This document shows, piece after piece, positions 9,933 to 18,472 of a DNA stretch of 64,000 nucleotides. Position 1 is the first letter of the stretch. Every line of letters starts with the position of its first letter. The stretch spans positions 87,188 through 151,187 of the forward strand of contig QCWI01000002.1 in the NCBI GenBank assembly GCA_003149635.1. The letters are read 5' to 3'. The position numbers and the translations under genes are program-made. The notes under the pieces were generated by a model, which was not told where the DNA came from, ran no database searches, and saw only the letters and a program-made list of their open reading frames with translations. Source of the stretch: Fluviicola sp. XM-24bin1 (GTDB lineage Bacteria; Bacteroidota; Bacteroidia; Flavobacteriales_D; Crocinitomicaceae).

Positions 9933-10165
9933 ACCCTTCTTAATTGATTGTTACACCCGACTGTTTAAAGGTAGGGAAAAGAAACTATACGTAGACGCTA
10001 GATCAAGAGACGCTAGACTTAATTACTTTTCCAATTTTACGATTCTTCCTTCTGTTTGGGTTTGATTTCTGCCTCATTTCGCGATGGCACTTGGGCATAA
10101 TCCTTTCTTTCAACATTCAAAAAAAACTAATCGAAACTCGAGGTGAGTTTAGATAAATTCACCTC
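9933..10165. other. Gene-free stretch with hairpin
   Basis: No coding region is seen. Around 9993-10018 there are two copies of an 'AGACGCTAGA' motif. GAGGTGA (10140-10146) pairs with TCACCTC (10159-10165) immediately after the stop codon of the minus-strand GDPD gene. A run of eight A (T on the minus strand) lies at 10122-10129, so this may be a loose terminator for that gene. Confidence 0.45.
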
Positions 10166-11113
10166 TTATTTGCAGTCCTTGCAATCGTCGCAGTCTTTGC
10201 ACCAGCGAGTCGGGATGATGTAAGGATCATTTGGATCATGCAGGCAGCAATCATTCGGACAATCCGTTGTGTAGGCAATTTGAAATTGATGCAAATAGTC
10301 TTTTTCGCCTTTGGTATTAGCGGTATAAGTGTTGATGAGTTTGTCGCGTTTCGATGCTCCCCACTTTTTGACAAATCGTTCTGATACCATGCACAGGTTC
10401 GGTTCAATGATTTCTGCACTCACGCGCTTCACTATTATCGGAGCCAAAAACACTCCAATTTTCGCCTTAAACTTTTTGTATGGAGGCGCATGATTGATCG
10501 CATAAGCCTTGACGATTTTTGGGTCTCTTTTTTCGATTTCCTTCAGTACGCCCGGAAAGAAACTGGAAACGAAAAAGTAATCATACAAGCCCTCACCGAA
10601 TTGTTCCAAGCGCGGTTTCAGCAGGGCGAATAAAGCGTCAACGCCTCGGGTCATGGATTCACCATTCGGCTTGAAATCCAGCTCCAGTAAAAACCCTTCG
10701 GCGTCCAATTCGGGAATCATGGCGCCGAGCGTATCCACCAATTCTGATAAGGTACATACATATTGAACTCCTTGCGACGAATCTCTCAACGGAATCGCCT
10801 TGATTTCTGCCAGCGTCATTTCGGTGATCAAGGTTTTCGCCTCTGTATCTAACAAACGATGAATGGTATCATCATGGAACAGCACCAGTTGATCGTCTTT
10901 CGTGAGGTGCACATCGACTTCAATCGCATTGATTCCATTTCGGACATTGTTTGTGATCGTCTGAAGCGTATTCTCAGGCCCATTGGCAAAACCGCCACGA
11001 TGCGCAAAGCGTTGTTTTTGGAAATATTCTCTATCGAAATGAGAGTTAAAATGCTGTGAGAAGACCACTCCTGCGGTCATTTGAAATACAATGAATAGTA
11101 TAAAGAGGCGCAT
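10166..11113 (-). CDS. Periplasmic glycerophosphodiester phosphodiesterase with Cys-rich tail
   Basis: After a signal peptide (MRLFILFIVFQMTAGVVFSQ), the 315-residue protein shows the GDPD signature: FAHRGGFANGPENTLQT, then AIEVDVHLTKDDQLVLFHDD with catalytic His residues and the metal-binding Glu/Asp, and later LLELDFKP. It should hydrolyse glycerophosphodiesters to glycerol-3-phosphate and an alcohol in the periplasm. The unusual part is the C-terminus: TDCPNDCCLHDPNDP and RWCKDCDDCKDCK add eight cysteines in about 37 residues, resembling a metal-binding tail that ordinary GDPDs lack. The tail is in frame and ends at a good stop. The next gene upstream on this strand also encodes a Cys-rich peptide. 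Confidence 0.85.
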   Translation of the reverse strand: MRLFILFIVFQMTAGVVFSQHFNSHFDREYFQKQRFAHRGGFANGPENTLQTITNNVRNGINAIEVDVHLTKDDQLVLFHDDTIHRLLDTEAKTLITEMTLAEIKAIPLRDSSQGVQYVCTLSELVDTLGAMIPELDAEGFLLELDFKPNGESMTRGVDALFALLKPRLEQFGEGLYDYFFVSSFFPGVLKEIEKRDPKIVKAYAINHAPPYKKFKAKIGVFLAPIIVKRVSAEIIEPNLCMVSERFVKKWGASKRDKLINTYTANTKGEKDYLHQFQIAYTTDCPNDCCLHDPNDPYIIPTRWCKDCDDCKDCK

Positions 11114-11147
11114 GCGCCAAAAGTAGCAATTCTGAACAGCTATAAAT

Positions 11148-11175
11148 AAAAAAACGACCCAATTGAATTGAGTCG
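11148..11175 (-). terminator. Intrinsic terminator (minus strand)
   Basis: On the minus strand CGACTCAA pairs with TTGGGTCG around a 5-base loop, followed by TTTTTTT (plus-strand A-run at 11148-11154). It closes the small Cys-rich gene and the damaged sigma gene. Confidence 0.75.
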
Positions 11176-11197
11176 CTTTGTTCGTTTCTACTTGCCA

Positions 11198-11284
11198 CTA
11201 GCAACAAGAGCAATTACATGTGCATGTGCAGTTACATGTGTTTTGACCTTCGCTTGGTTGGCAACATTGATTGTTCTTTTCCAT
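11198..11284 (-). CDS. 28-residue cysteine-rich peptide
   Basis: ATG at 11284 opens a 28-codon frame starting MEKNNQCCQPSEGQNT and ending in CNCTCTCNCSCC, followed by TAG. Nine of 28 residues are cysteine, in CxC steps, as in small metallothionein-like or metal-sensing peptides. It lies 67 bases downstream of the SigZ-like gene on the same strand and is followed by a good terminator, so it is placed as the last gene of that unit. The composition and the terminator are what make it credible; there is no homology evidence. It might bind a metal or report on metal or redox state for the sigma factor. Confidence 0.55.
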   Translation of the reverse strand: MEKNNQCCQPSEGQNTCNCTCTCNCSCC

Positions 11285-11351
11285 CTCTTTGTATTTTTAA
11301 TGAATATTTCTTTCACTTTTAGAGACGGGAGATTTCAAAAGGGACGCAAAA

Positions 11352-11890
11352 TCAGCAATTCTTTTTCTTGCAAACGTGAGAAATAATGTTCCCGTAGACA
11401 TCCGATTCGATATCACAACAACCTTCAAATGCCGCTCTCAATTTTTCTCTAGCCCTTTGGACGCGGGATTTTACCGCAGAATAAGAGAGATTATTTAATC
11501 GTGCATATTCTTTCTGACTCATTTCGCCGAAAGTCGTTTTCAGTAATACGTCCCGATCCGATTCTTTCAATTGATTGATAAAAGGAATCAGGCATTTTGA
11601 AAAGTCTGTTGAGACCTCATCGATCTTTTCAGGGAGCAAATCGTCGATGGGTAACTCGGTACCTTTTAGATGACTTTTGCGATACGAATCGATGATGGTA
11701 TTGCGCGTTATGTTGTACACCCACGAGGCAATTTTCTTCTCATCTTTCAGCGATGCGATATTCTTATGGATCTTCATAAAAACATCCTGAAGAATGTCTT
11801 CCGCCAAGACCTAATTGGAAACTCGTTTTTTTTGATGAATCCCAAAAGTCTTTCATTAAAATCAGACCATATGCGCTCCGTTAACTCCAT
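11352..11890 (-). pseudogene. SigZ-like ECF sigma factor, damaged N-terminus
   Basis: The region codes for an ECF sigma factor closest to SigZ. ATG at 11890 gives MELTERIWSDFNERLLGFIK. Reading then breaks in a run of eight A (plus-strand T at 11826-11833) and meets TAG at 11811-11813, where related proteins would read RVSNEVLAEDILQ. After that the frame is intact: AEDILQDVFMKIHKNI (sigma region 2), YNITRNTIIDSYRK, then region 4 with QKEYARLNNLSYSAVKSRVQ. The tail (EGCCDIESDVYGNIISHVCK) carries the cysteines typical of SigZ. An open frame exists from a TTG at 11807, but it lacks the first part of region 2. Either the gene is recently dead or the two lesions are sequence errors. It precedes the Cys-rich peptide. 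Confidence 0.75.
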
Positions 11891-11987
11891 TTTCTATTTA
11901 AAGACGTATAAGTTAAAAAAAGACGCAAAAAAATTAGATAGACCTTGGACTAAACACCGACAAAACGAATTAATAATTGAAAATCAA

Positions 11988-12356
11988 CTACCCGTTTTTA
12001 CGAATTGCAATTTCTATCAATGAATTATCAACCGGACTAGAGAGCATTCGATAAATCCATAGCAAATACCTGTAGACGACTAAAGATTGCGGATTGGAGA
12101 AATTCACTGCGTATTCTCCTGCATTTTCAACATCAATGTAATAGAAATATTTAGCCCTTTTCCCAAAACCAATACTTGTTGTCCATAACCTTTTTGCCCT
12201 CTTAACCGAAATCTTTTCGTTACTACGAACATCAATCAATGAAACCGAAAAACTATGTTCTTCTATGTAATAACCACCAACAATTAGTATGTAATATCCT
12301 CCCGGAGATAGATGAATTTTCTGATGATTTTGATTAACGTTCAGTAAAATATCCAC
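11988..12356 (-). CDS. Hypothetical 122-residue protein
   Basis: I do not recognise this protein. It is 122 residues, rich in Tyr, Val and Ile, with alternating hydrophobic stretches (GGYYILIVGGYYIEEHSFSV, KYFYYIDVENAGEYAVNF) that suggest a beta-sandwich; the 'aGeYaV.f' pattern is like domains of exported proteins. It has no signal peptide. It is more A/T-rich than the neighbouring MORN gene, which lies 38 bases upstream on the same strand. It could be a recent arrival or a fragment of a larger gene. Confidence 0.5.
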   Translation of the reverse strand: MDILLNVNQNHQKIHLSPGGYYILIVGGYYIEEHSFSVSLIDVRSNEKISVKRAKRLWTTSIGFGKRAKYFYYIDVENAGEYAVNFSNPQSLVVYRYLLWIYRMLSSPVDNSLIEIAIRKNG

Positions 12357-12394
12357 CCTTATTATCGAAAGATAAAAGCCTCAGCGTTCGTTTT

Positions 12395-14128
12395 TTAACG
12401 CCCTGGAGTAAACGATCCCGGTTGGTTCGTTTGCCCTTCGATGACCTGCATTCCGTAGGCATATTCACGCTCCTGAAGCACACGACCGCGTTTGTCGTAG
12501 ATGATGAACTTTCCGTGCTTGAGTCCATCTTTGTAATCCATTTCCTGAAGAAGTTTACCACGTCGACTGTACTGCTTCATCGAACCGTGGAGTTTCCCAT
12601 TCTTGTAATTTGAAATTACTGCAGGAAGACGTCCTCCTGGATGGTAGGCAATCCATTCACCGTCTTTTTCGCCTTCCTTGTATTCACCTTTCTCTGTGAG
12701 TTTGTAATCTTCTGCAGAATAGCTTTCCGCCGGGCCATGCTCTTTGCTTTCCATGTGAACACGATCACTCATGATTTTATCGTTGAACTTGTTCTTCTTC
12801 TTAAACAGTTTGTACGTGACGAGATCTTTCAAACGACCGTTTTCAAAGTACTCACGCCATTCACCCACTTTTTGATTGTCTTTGTATTCTCCCTGAACCA
12901 AAGGCTTTCCATTAGTGTAGAATGAATTCCACTCACCGTCCAGGTTTCCATTAGAAAACGTCGCTTTGTTTTTCAAATCTCCGGATTCCCAGTAGTTCTT
13001 CCATTCACCGTTTTCTTTTCCATCGACGTAATCACCTTCCATTAGCAAGGTTCCGTCTTCGTACCACGTTCTCCACGTACCGTTTTTCTCATCCTCGGCA
13101 AAGGTTCCTTTTTTGAACTCTTGTCCGTTTTTATAATAGTACGTCCATTCGCCAACACGATCGCCCATGTCGTATTGCGCGTAATACGAAAGCTCTCCGG
13201 TTGGATACCAATACACCCATTTTCCGTCTTGCTCTCCCTCGGTGAAGGTTCCTTCCATGTCTCGGTCACCTTTGTTGGTGTACCAAGTCCATTTGCCTTC
13301 CTTTATTCCGTTTTTGTATTTCCCTTCAACGTTCACTTGTCCGTTGTCATAGAAATATTGGTAATCACCATTCAGAACGCCGTCTTCGTAATGGCTGATT
13401 TTTTCTTTATCTCCGGTGTAGTAAAAGAACTCCCACTTTCCGTCTTTGTTTCCGTTCTTGAAACTTCCTTTAAGCGTTGGATACCCGTAAATACTGTATT
13501 CTATGAATTCACCGTGTTTGAGACCGTCTTTGTAATTGTACCATTCCTTGGTGGTTCCAGTTGTATAATAATCGGCCATTTCGCCGTTCCCGTCTTTTAC
13601 GGCTTGGGTATGTAATGAATCTGGATAATAATACTCCCAAAGGTAATTGTCTTCACCTTTGACCTCTTCCACCGATTTCAAGTGTCCATCGCGGTAATAG
13701 TACTCCCAACGCCCCACGGGAACATCCATGTCGTATTCTCCCTTTACTTTGACTTGACCGTTTTCGTACCATTCTGTGTAAATGCTGTCTTGTCGGTTCC
13801 AACGGAAAAAGCCCTCTGTTTTTTTATCGCCGTTATCGTAGTATTGAGTAACCTTTCCGAACAACATTCCTTTGTAATAGTTGCGCACTTCTTCCACCTC
13901 GCCACTTCGAGTGTAGTACTCCCATTTTCCGTGCTCATCAGTAGTTTCGCATGCCTCGTCATTACAGGTACTATCCTTGTAGTATTTTCCACGGGAAAGC
14001 ACGTGCTTTTTTTCGTAATCCCAGAACGTACGCTTGGATTTCGTCAGGTTGTATCGACTAATCTCAATGTCCTGAGCTTGGCTTCCGAAAGCCATCAAAA
14101 TTGCGAATATGAAGAGTATTTGTTTCAA
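12395..14128 (-). CDS. Secreted MORN-repeat protein (YwqK-like)
   Basis: The 577-residue protein has a signal peptide (MKQILFIFAILMAFGSQAQ) and then an almost unbroken array of about 20 MORN-type repeats of 20-25 residues, each with the core 'G.w.yYy.nGqlk..g.y..g...G', for example KEGKWTWYTNKGDRDMEGTF and KNGTWRTWYEDGTLLMEGDY. Such arrays are annotated in Bacteroidota as YwqK-family 'antitoxins' or MORN variants, but no toxin gene is adjacent here. A role as a periplasmic or surface scaffold is more plausible than an antitoxin. The repeats are in frame throughout. It ends 38 bases before the hypothetical gene at 12356. Confidence 0.85.
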   Translation of the reverse strand: MKQILFIFAILMAFGSQAQDIEISRYNLTKSKRTFWDYEKKHVLSRGKYYKDSTCNDEACETTDEHGKWEYYTRSGEVEEVRNYYKGMLFGKVTQYYDNGDKKTEGFFRWNRQDSIYTEWYENGQVKVKGEYDMDVPVGRWEYYYRDGHLKSVEEVKGEDNYLWEYYYPDSLHTQAVKDGNGEMADYYTTGTTKEWYNYKDGLKHGEFIEYSIYGYPTLKGSFKNGNKDGKWEFFYYTGDKEKISHYEDGVLNGDYQYFYDNGQVNVEGKYKNGIKEGKWTWYTNKGDRDMEGTFTEGEQDGKWVYWYPTGELSYYAQYDMGDRVGEWTYYYKNGQEFKKGTFAEDEKNGTWRTWYEDGTLLMEGDYVDGKENGEWKNYWESGDLKNKATFSNGNLDGEWNSFYTNGKPLVQGEYKDNQKVGEWREYFENGRLKDLVTYKLFKKKNKFNDKIMSDRVHMESKEHGPAESYSAEDYKLTEKGEYKEGEKDGEWIAYHPGGRLPAVISNYKNGKLHGSMKQYSRRGKLLQEMDYKDGLKHGKFIIYDKRGRVLQEREYAYGMQVIEGQTNQPGSFTPGR

Positions 14129-14161
14129 AGGATATTGTTTACTAACTATAACTTCAATGCA

Positions 14162-14806
14162 TTACTTGGTTACCAATCCGATGATTCCTTGGGTGACCAG
14201 TACCAACCCAAACCCGACAAAAACGAGGCCAACCATTCGATTCAGTCCCATGAGCAATCGTGGAGTCACTAATGATCGAAGTCGTTTAGCACCGAGAATT
14301 TTCAGAAAATCGATTGAGAAGAACGTCACTAGGATGTATGTCAGATAGAGGATCATCGACGCATCTTGATTGCTTCCTTCTCCTGCACCGAGCGTCATCA
14401 CCGAGAACCAATAGAACACCACTAGTGGATTCATCATGTTCAACAAAAATCCTTTCAAAGCCAAAATGATATACCCGGCGGCGTTCGGAACTACCTCAAA
14501 TTCTTTCGAGGCCTCACTTTTTTTCACTTTTTTGAAAAAAGTGTACACTCCATAGACTAAAAACAAGGTTCCTCCGACCAAACGAAGAATGGAATTGTCG
14601 TTTCCTTCAGCGAGATCGGCTACTTGCTTGAAAAACACGAACGCAATAATGATGTAGACAATATCGGAGATTAAAACTCCAAGGTCTACTGCTAGCGCGG
14701 CTTTTACGCCTTTACGGATACTGGTTTCAAGAAGGACAAAGAAGACAGGGCCAACCATAATGCTTAGCAAAAGTCCGGTAGCAACGCCTTTCAATAATAG
14801 ATCCAT
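14162..14806 (-). CDS. LysE/RhtB family exporter
   Basis: This 214-residue membrane protein has five to six hydrophobic helices and the LysE family N-terminal signature GLLLSIMVGPVFFVLLETSI followed by KGVKAALAVDLGVLISD. The family exports amino acids such as lysine, threonine or homoserine lactones across the inner membrane by proton exchange; the substrate here cannot be told. Its length is normal. It is transcribed divergently from the gene at 14971 and lies 33 bases upstream of the MORN gene, so the two may be one operon. Confidence 0.85.
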   Translation of the reverse strand: MDLLLKGVATGLLLSIMVGPVFFVLLETSIRKGVKAALAVDLGVLISDIVYIIIAFVFFKQVADLAEGNDNSILRLVGGTLFLVYGVYTFFKKVKKSEASKEFEVVPNAAGYIILALKGFLLNMMNPLVVFYWFSVMTLGAGEGSNQDASMILYLTYILVTFFSIDFLKILGAKRLRSLVTPRLLMGLNRMVGLVFVGFGLVLVTQGIIGLVTK

Positions 14807-14895
14807 TTTTATAGGGCTGATCTTCGTAACAAAAGTACGATTTCATTTAACTTTCCCCATTCACAATGCGCTTTTTATAAAATGTTCGCCGAGCG

Positions 14896-14928
14896 TTTGT
14901 CGATATTGGAGTAAGTTAATTACTTTTG
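14896..14928 (+). promoter_or_regulatory. Candidate promoter for the gene at 14971
   Basis: TACTTTTG at 14921-14928 matches the -7 box TAnnTTTG exactly. TTTG at 14896-14899 could be the -33 box, but the 21-base spacer is slightly long. Confidence 0.45.
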
Positions 14929-14970
14929 TCTGCGAAGTAGATAAAAGGTATCATCCGCATTAACTAGATT

Positions 14971-15330
14971 ATGAAACTCGAAGCAGCTAATAAAAAACTC
15001 GAAGCGATCATTGCAAGCGTGGAAAAAGAAGGTCTTTCCGCTGACAATTTGATCGATAATTTGAAGGAACTTCGTGAGTATGCTTTGAAGGAGCAAGATC
15101 CTTTGGTAACAAAGGTATTGCGCCTGAGCTACGAGTATCTTGGCGAGAACAATGCATTTGATATTCAAGCACAGTTCGAAGAGGACGAAGAAGAAAATGA
15201 ATACCCAATTGAAATTGAGGATACCGAGAACTTCTTGTATTTGATGAATTTGCTAAAAAAGGCAGATCATAAAATCAACCGCGAAGAAATTAAAGATTAC
15301 CGCACAGCATTGAAATTGGAGCTGTACTAG
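14971..15330 (+). CDS. Conserved hypothetical 119-residue acidic protein
   Basis: A 119-residue cytoplasmic protein with no signal peptide. It is largely helical and charged: LDAxxKKLE-type start (MKLEAANKKLEAIIASVEKE), an acidic hinge (FEEDEEENEYPIEIEDTEN) and a helical end (YLMNLLKKADHKINREEIKD). No enzyme motif is seen, and I cannot assign a family with confidence. It has a good -7 box upstream and a strong terminator 23 bases after its stop, so it is an independent single-gene unit. Confidence 0.75.
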   Translation: MKLEAANKKLEAIIASVEKEGLSADNLIDNLKELREYALKEQDPLVTKVLRLSYEYLGENNAFDIQAQFEEDEEENEYPIEIEDTENFLYLMNLLKKADHKINREEIKDYRTALKLELY

Positions 15331-15352
15331 GAAATCTTTTCAAACGACATTG

Positions 15353-15391
15353 AAAACCGGCGCTTCGAGAACCTCAGCGACCGGTTTTTTT
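15353..15391 (+). terminator. Terminator with conserved TTCGAGAACCTCAG loop
   Basis: AAAACCGG plus CGCT pair with AGCG plus CCGGTTTT, with one bulged A, then a T-run to 15391. The loop TTCGAGAACCTC is shared with the terminators at 52895 and 50705 (inverted). Confidence 0.85.
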
Positions 15392-15710
15392 GTTTTCCTG
15401 AATTTGTTTTTGGGATAGATTGAGTTCATCACTCTCATTCTCTTCTTAATAAAATTTACTGGATACTTTATCGAAGCCCAACGTATATTAGCGACCGCAA
15501 AGAGGCAAAGATCGCGAAGCATTTCATTGAACTAGATTGTAAAGAGGTACGCAAGGGATTATGACGATGTCATAATCTAGTGTCCTCAGTTATCTGTTAC
15601 GCCAGTCCGATTTGCTCGTGTCTTTGTGCCTTCGTGGTTAAAAAACTTACTTTTTTCATTTTTTTCAAACAACGTTAATCCCAGTAAAATCAAGGGATTG
15701 AGCCTTCTTA
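15392..15710. other. Gene-free stretch with dispersed repeats
   Basis: No coding region is supported. 'ACCGCAAAGAGGCAAAGATCGCGAAG' -like sequence (15488-15520) and an inverted version near 15615-15645 (TTTGTGCCTTCGTGGTTA) belong to a repeat type also found at 29001, 43083 and 57473. At 15563-15585 there is an inverted copy of the 23-bp repeat found at 43139-43161. Confidence 0.6.
15563..15585 (-). repeat. Dispersed 23-bp repeat (copy 1)
   Basis: On the minus strand it reads GGACACTAGATTATGACA followed by TCGTC. It matches 43139-43161 on the plus strand with a single mismatch. Both copies lie in intergenic DNA next to 'CAAAGGCACAAAG'-type repeats. Confidence 0.7.
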
Positions 15711-15727
15711 CTTAGAATCATTCTAAA
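15711..15727. promoter_or_regulatory. Fur-like box
   Basis: CTTAGAATCATTCTAAA contains the perfect 7-1-7 palindrome TTAGAAT-C-ATTCTAA. It agrees with two weaker sites in front of the iron operons (29312-29328 and 35845-35861). The assignment to Fur is inferred from this architecture and shared context. Confidence 0.5.
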
Positions 15728-15739
15728 TTTTTTTCGTTT

Positions 15740-15888
15740 TGCGCCAACCTTTTTTCAAACAGGTGCGTCTTAGTAGTGAATATTGAAATTCTGGTTTATT
15801 CAATATTTGGTTTTATTTTCCTTGCAGGTACCTGAAAAGAGCTCCTACCTCGGACTTAAGTCATCGAGTTCTTTTCAGGTTTTTTTGT
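15740..15888 (+). ncRNA. Possible small RNA with terminator hairpin
   Basis: The gene-free DNA after the Fur-like box holds two hairpins: AATATTGAA (15779-15787) with TTCAATATT (15799-15807), and a 15-pair stem ACCTGAAAAGAGCTC (15830-15844) with GAGTTCTTTTCAGGT (15866-15880), with one G-T pair and a 21-base loop, followed by seven T. No reading frame precedes it: the nearest plus-strand gene ended 440 bases earlier at its own terminator. The 5' end is not defined; TCGTTTTG near 15733-15740 is an imperfect -7 box. The interpretation as an sRNA is inference. Confidence 0.4.
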
Positions 15889-16035
15889 GCTCGAAAACTT
15901 TTCCGCTAAGGCGCCATGAAAGCGGATTCTGACTCCAATGACATCTCAACTACGCTCAACGTGCGTGCTCATATTCAAGGTTTTACTTGTAACCGATTTT
16001 CTTTCGATGCATTATGAGGGAAACCAGAATTTATT

Positions 16036-18330
16036 ATGCAAGCATTATTTTACTCACTCATCACAGGGGCTTTCCTGCTATTACCCTTTGTGAACATCGC
16101 CCAAGACCAACCCGAATTTTCTTACGAACTACGCCTCACAAACACCAAAGGTCAACCCGACTCAGGAAGGGAAGTTGTCTTCGTTGAGACTGAAACTTTC
16201 GAACGACTTGTTTTCAAAACCAACTCCAGCGGAGAACTTTCCCTCACTTTTGATCACGGAAAAATTTGGCTCGGATCGGTTGGAGAAATGCGCAACTGTA
16301 TCGAAATTGATGTCTCATATGGAGGCCGCGGAAATCGCACCATGACGTACGATCCCGTTGCGTGGGAACGTGAAAATCAAAAACTTCCCGATCGAAGAAC
16401 GATTTCATTTACAGAGGTAGATCAAACACGATTAACTTCAGCTGAAAAGCCGACCACAACGGAGACTGTATTGACCCTCGTTCTTCAAGATCAGCAACGA
16501 AAAAGTTATTCTAAAGTAGAAGTGGCCCTCGTTTGTTTTGAAACAGCAACGAAATACATTTCCAAAACCGATGGAGCTGGAAAAGCAGTTTTCAAACTTC
16601 CAATCAATCAGAATTATGAAATTGATGTAGACGGCGTTGAATCTCTTAAGTACGTAGATCTTGGATCACGCGCGATGAAACAATCGATGCATATCATGTA
16701 TCAGCCTCGCACATTTACGGAGAAGAAAGACGATCGATTTATCGTTCAAAATGTTCCAGAAGGTACGAAGCCCAGTTCTTCTCATGCTAGAGTGAAACTG
16801 AAAGTTCGTAAGGACTACAACAAAGCGATCGACGAGGATGTTTACGTTCGTATGCTTAAATCGAATAAGGTGTATAAAGCAAAGACGAACGATCAAGGCG
16901 AAGTAACCTTCATGCTTCCCATTCGTGCTCAATACGCGGTAGATTTCAAGTACCAGCGCAGCGCCGATTTCATCGATTTATCGAAGGTGAAAGGAATCGC
17001 TTTCCAGAATATGGGCGTGAATTATATCGTAGATCCTCGCTTGGCCAATATTGAAGAATTCATTCCCGGTGTTGACGAATTGGTGGAATACGATATGCAT
17101 AGTTTCGTACATGCGCAATTCCCTGAACCGACTGTAAACGATGTCGATTTCCAACTGAAATGGGGGAATAAGTTCAATGAGAATTCCAAGGAAGCTCTGT
17201 TAGAAGTTGGAATGCGCGTGAAATCGAAAATGAATCGAAAATCACCAGATCCTTTGAACGTTTGCTTCGTAATCGATAAAAGTGGATCGATGTCGGGTGA
17301 AGATCGCATTGGGCAATTGAAGGAATCGTTGATCAAGTTTGTGGAGCAATTGCATACCGACGATATGGTCTCAATTGTGGTTTTCGATGGTGACTCGCGC
17401 GTTGCTGTTCCTGCATCGAAGTTGCGAAATAAAAAGGCAGTTATCGATATCATTCATGCCATTCAAGCGGGAGGAGGAACAAACATCTATTCCGGAATGG
17501 TAAAAGGATTCGAGGAGGTGAAAAAACTCAAAACTGCGAATTCTATTGATCGTGTAATTCTATTGACGGATGGTTACGGAAGTACGCCTCCAGAGGAAAT
17601 CATTGCCGAAGCGAAAAAGCACATTGCTAGTGGCGTCGAACTTTCGTGCGTAGGTGTTGGAATTGGCTACAATCAGGAATTGTTGTCCTTATTGGCATCT
17701 GCGGGAGGAGGATTGTTGCACCTCGCTTCGACATCAGAGGGAATCGAAGAAGTGTTCCAGCGTGAATTGGAAAGCATCTTGTATCCCATGGCGAAAGAGG
17801 CAACGTTAACCGTTCGTTACAACGACAAAATTGTTTACCGCCAATTGTATGGATACGCCAACGAAAAAGTAACGCCTGGAAAAATGAATGTGCAGATTCC
17901 GCATCTTTTCCCTGGGTTGAGTCAAATGGCGTTGATCAAGTTCGACCTTATCAATCCGACCAAAGCGATCATAAATGAAAAGGTGGTAGTAACGCTTGAG
18001 TACACCGATCCGGTCACGAATAAAGCGGTAAAGATTGAAAAGAAAATTTCGCCTGAATGGACGGACGCCACGGGTGAACTGGATATGGCCATCGATATGG
18101 AGCATAAGAAAGTTTTGGCCGTCGCAATCGCAAATCAATCGTTGAAACAGATGTCGAATTCGTTTGAATCGGGGAATAACGACGCTGCTAAGGTGGCTCT
18201 TGAAAGCGCAATATCACAGCTACAAAACTTGTTCCCGGATGCCACACCTTCTGAGTTGCTTGCAGTAGTGGATCAGTTACAGGTTTACGTTGATGCGTTC
18301 CAATTGTTGAAGGAACAAAGCAATTATTAG
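16036..18330 (+). CDS. Secreted von Willebrand A domain protein
   Basis: The 764-residue protein has a signal peptide (MQALFYSLITGAFLLLPFVNIAQ). Three beta-rich repeats of about 100 residues follow; each has a 'K(T)N..Ge..F.lp....y.vd' pattern (FKTNSSGELSLTF, SKTDGAGKAVFKLP, AKTNDQGEVTFMLP), like transthyretin/carboxypeptidase-type modules. A VWA domain at about residues 390-580 keeps the metal site VCFVIDKSGSMSGEDRI, GGGTNIYSGM and ILLTDGYGSTPPEE. The C-terminal part is beta-sheet plus helices. It is predicted to act outside the inner membrane as a binding protein. It stands alone, 700 bases after the previous gene and closed by a terminator. Confidence 0.85.
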   Translation: MQALFYSLITGAFLLLPFVNIAQDQPEFSYELRLTNTKGQPDSGREVVFVETETFERLVFKTNSSGELSLTFDHGKIWLGSVGEMRNCIEIDVSYGGRGNRTMTYDPVAWERENQKLPDRRTISFTEVDQTRLTSAEKPTTTETVLTLVLQDQQRKSYSKVEVALVCFETATKYISKTDGAGKAVFKLPINQNYEIDVDGVESLKYVDLGSRAMKQSMHIMYQPRTFTEKKDDRFIVQNVPEGTKPSSSHARVKLKVRKDYNKAIDEDVYVRMLKSNKVYKAKTNDQGEVTFMLPIRAQYAVDFKYQRSADFIDLSKVKGIAFQNMGVNYIVDPRLANIEEFIPGVDELVEYDMHSFVHAQFPEPTVNDVDFQLKWGNKFNENSKEALLEVGMRVKSKMNRKSPDPLNVCFVIDKSGSMSGEDRIGQLKESLIKFVEQLHTDDMVSIVVFDGDSRVAVPASKLRNKKAVIDIIHAIQAGGGTNIYSGMVKGFEEVKKLKTANSIDRVILLTDGYGSTPPEEIIAEAKKHIASGVELSCVGVGIGYNQELLSLLASAGGGLLHLASTSEGIEEVFQRELESILYPMAKEATLTVRYNDKIVYRQLYGYANEKVTPGKMNVQIPHLFPGLSQMALIKFDLINPTKAIINEKVVVTLEYTDPVTNKAVKIEKKISPEWTDATGELDMAIDMEHKKVLAVAIANQSLKQMSNSFESGNNDAAKVALESAISQLQNLFPDATPSELLAVVDQLQVYVDAFQLLKEQSNY

Positions 18331-18344
18331 TTCGTAGTAGATAG

Positions 18345-18378
18345 AAAGGGGCGGTTTTTGATCGCTCCTTTTCTTTTT
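18345..18378 (+). terminator. Intrinsic terminator
   Basis: AAAGGGGCG (18345-18353) pairs with CGCTCCTTT (18363-18371) with one G-T, followed by T-rich sequence. It lies 15 bases after the VWA gene. Confidence 0.75.
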
Positions 18379-18472
18379 AGGTTCAGCAGAATTTTTGGGA
18401 ATTCCAAAATATCCGAATGTTTTTACGTCGGGAAATGCCGACATTCCAACATTGAAGCTTGATTAAGATGCA

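Noticed and set aside
12395-14128. MORN protein as antitoxin of a toxin-antitoxin pair
   Set aside because: Databases often use the 'YwqK antitoxin' label, but the protein is exported and no small toxin gene is adjacent.
12641-14272. Several long plus-strand open frames opposite the MORN gene and opposite other genes
   Set aside because: They are antisense shadows of repeated, biased codons, with no family resemblance.
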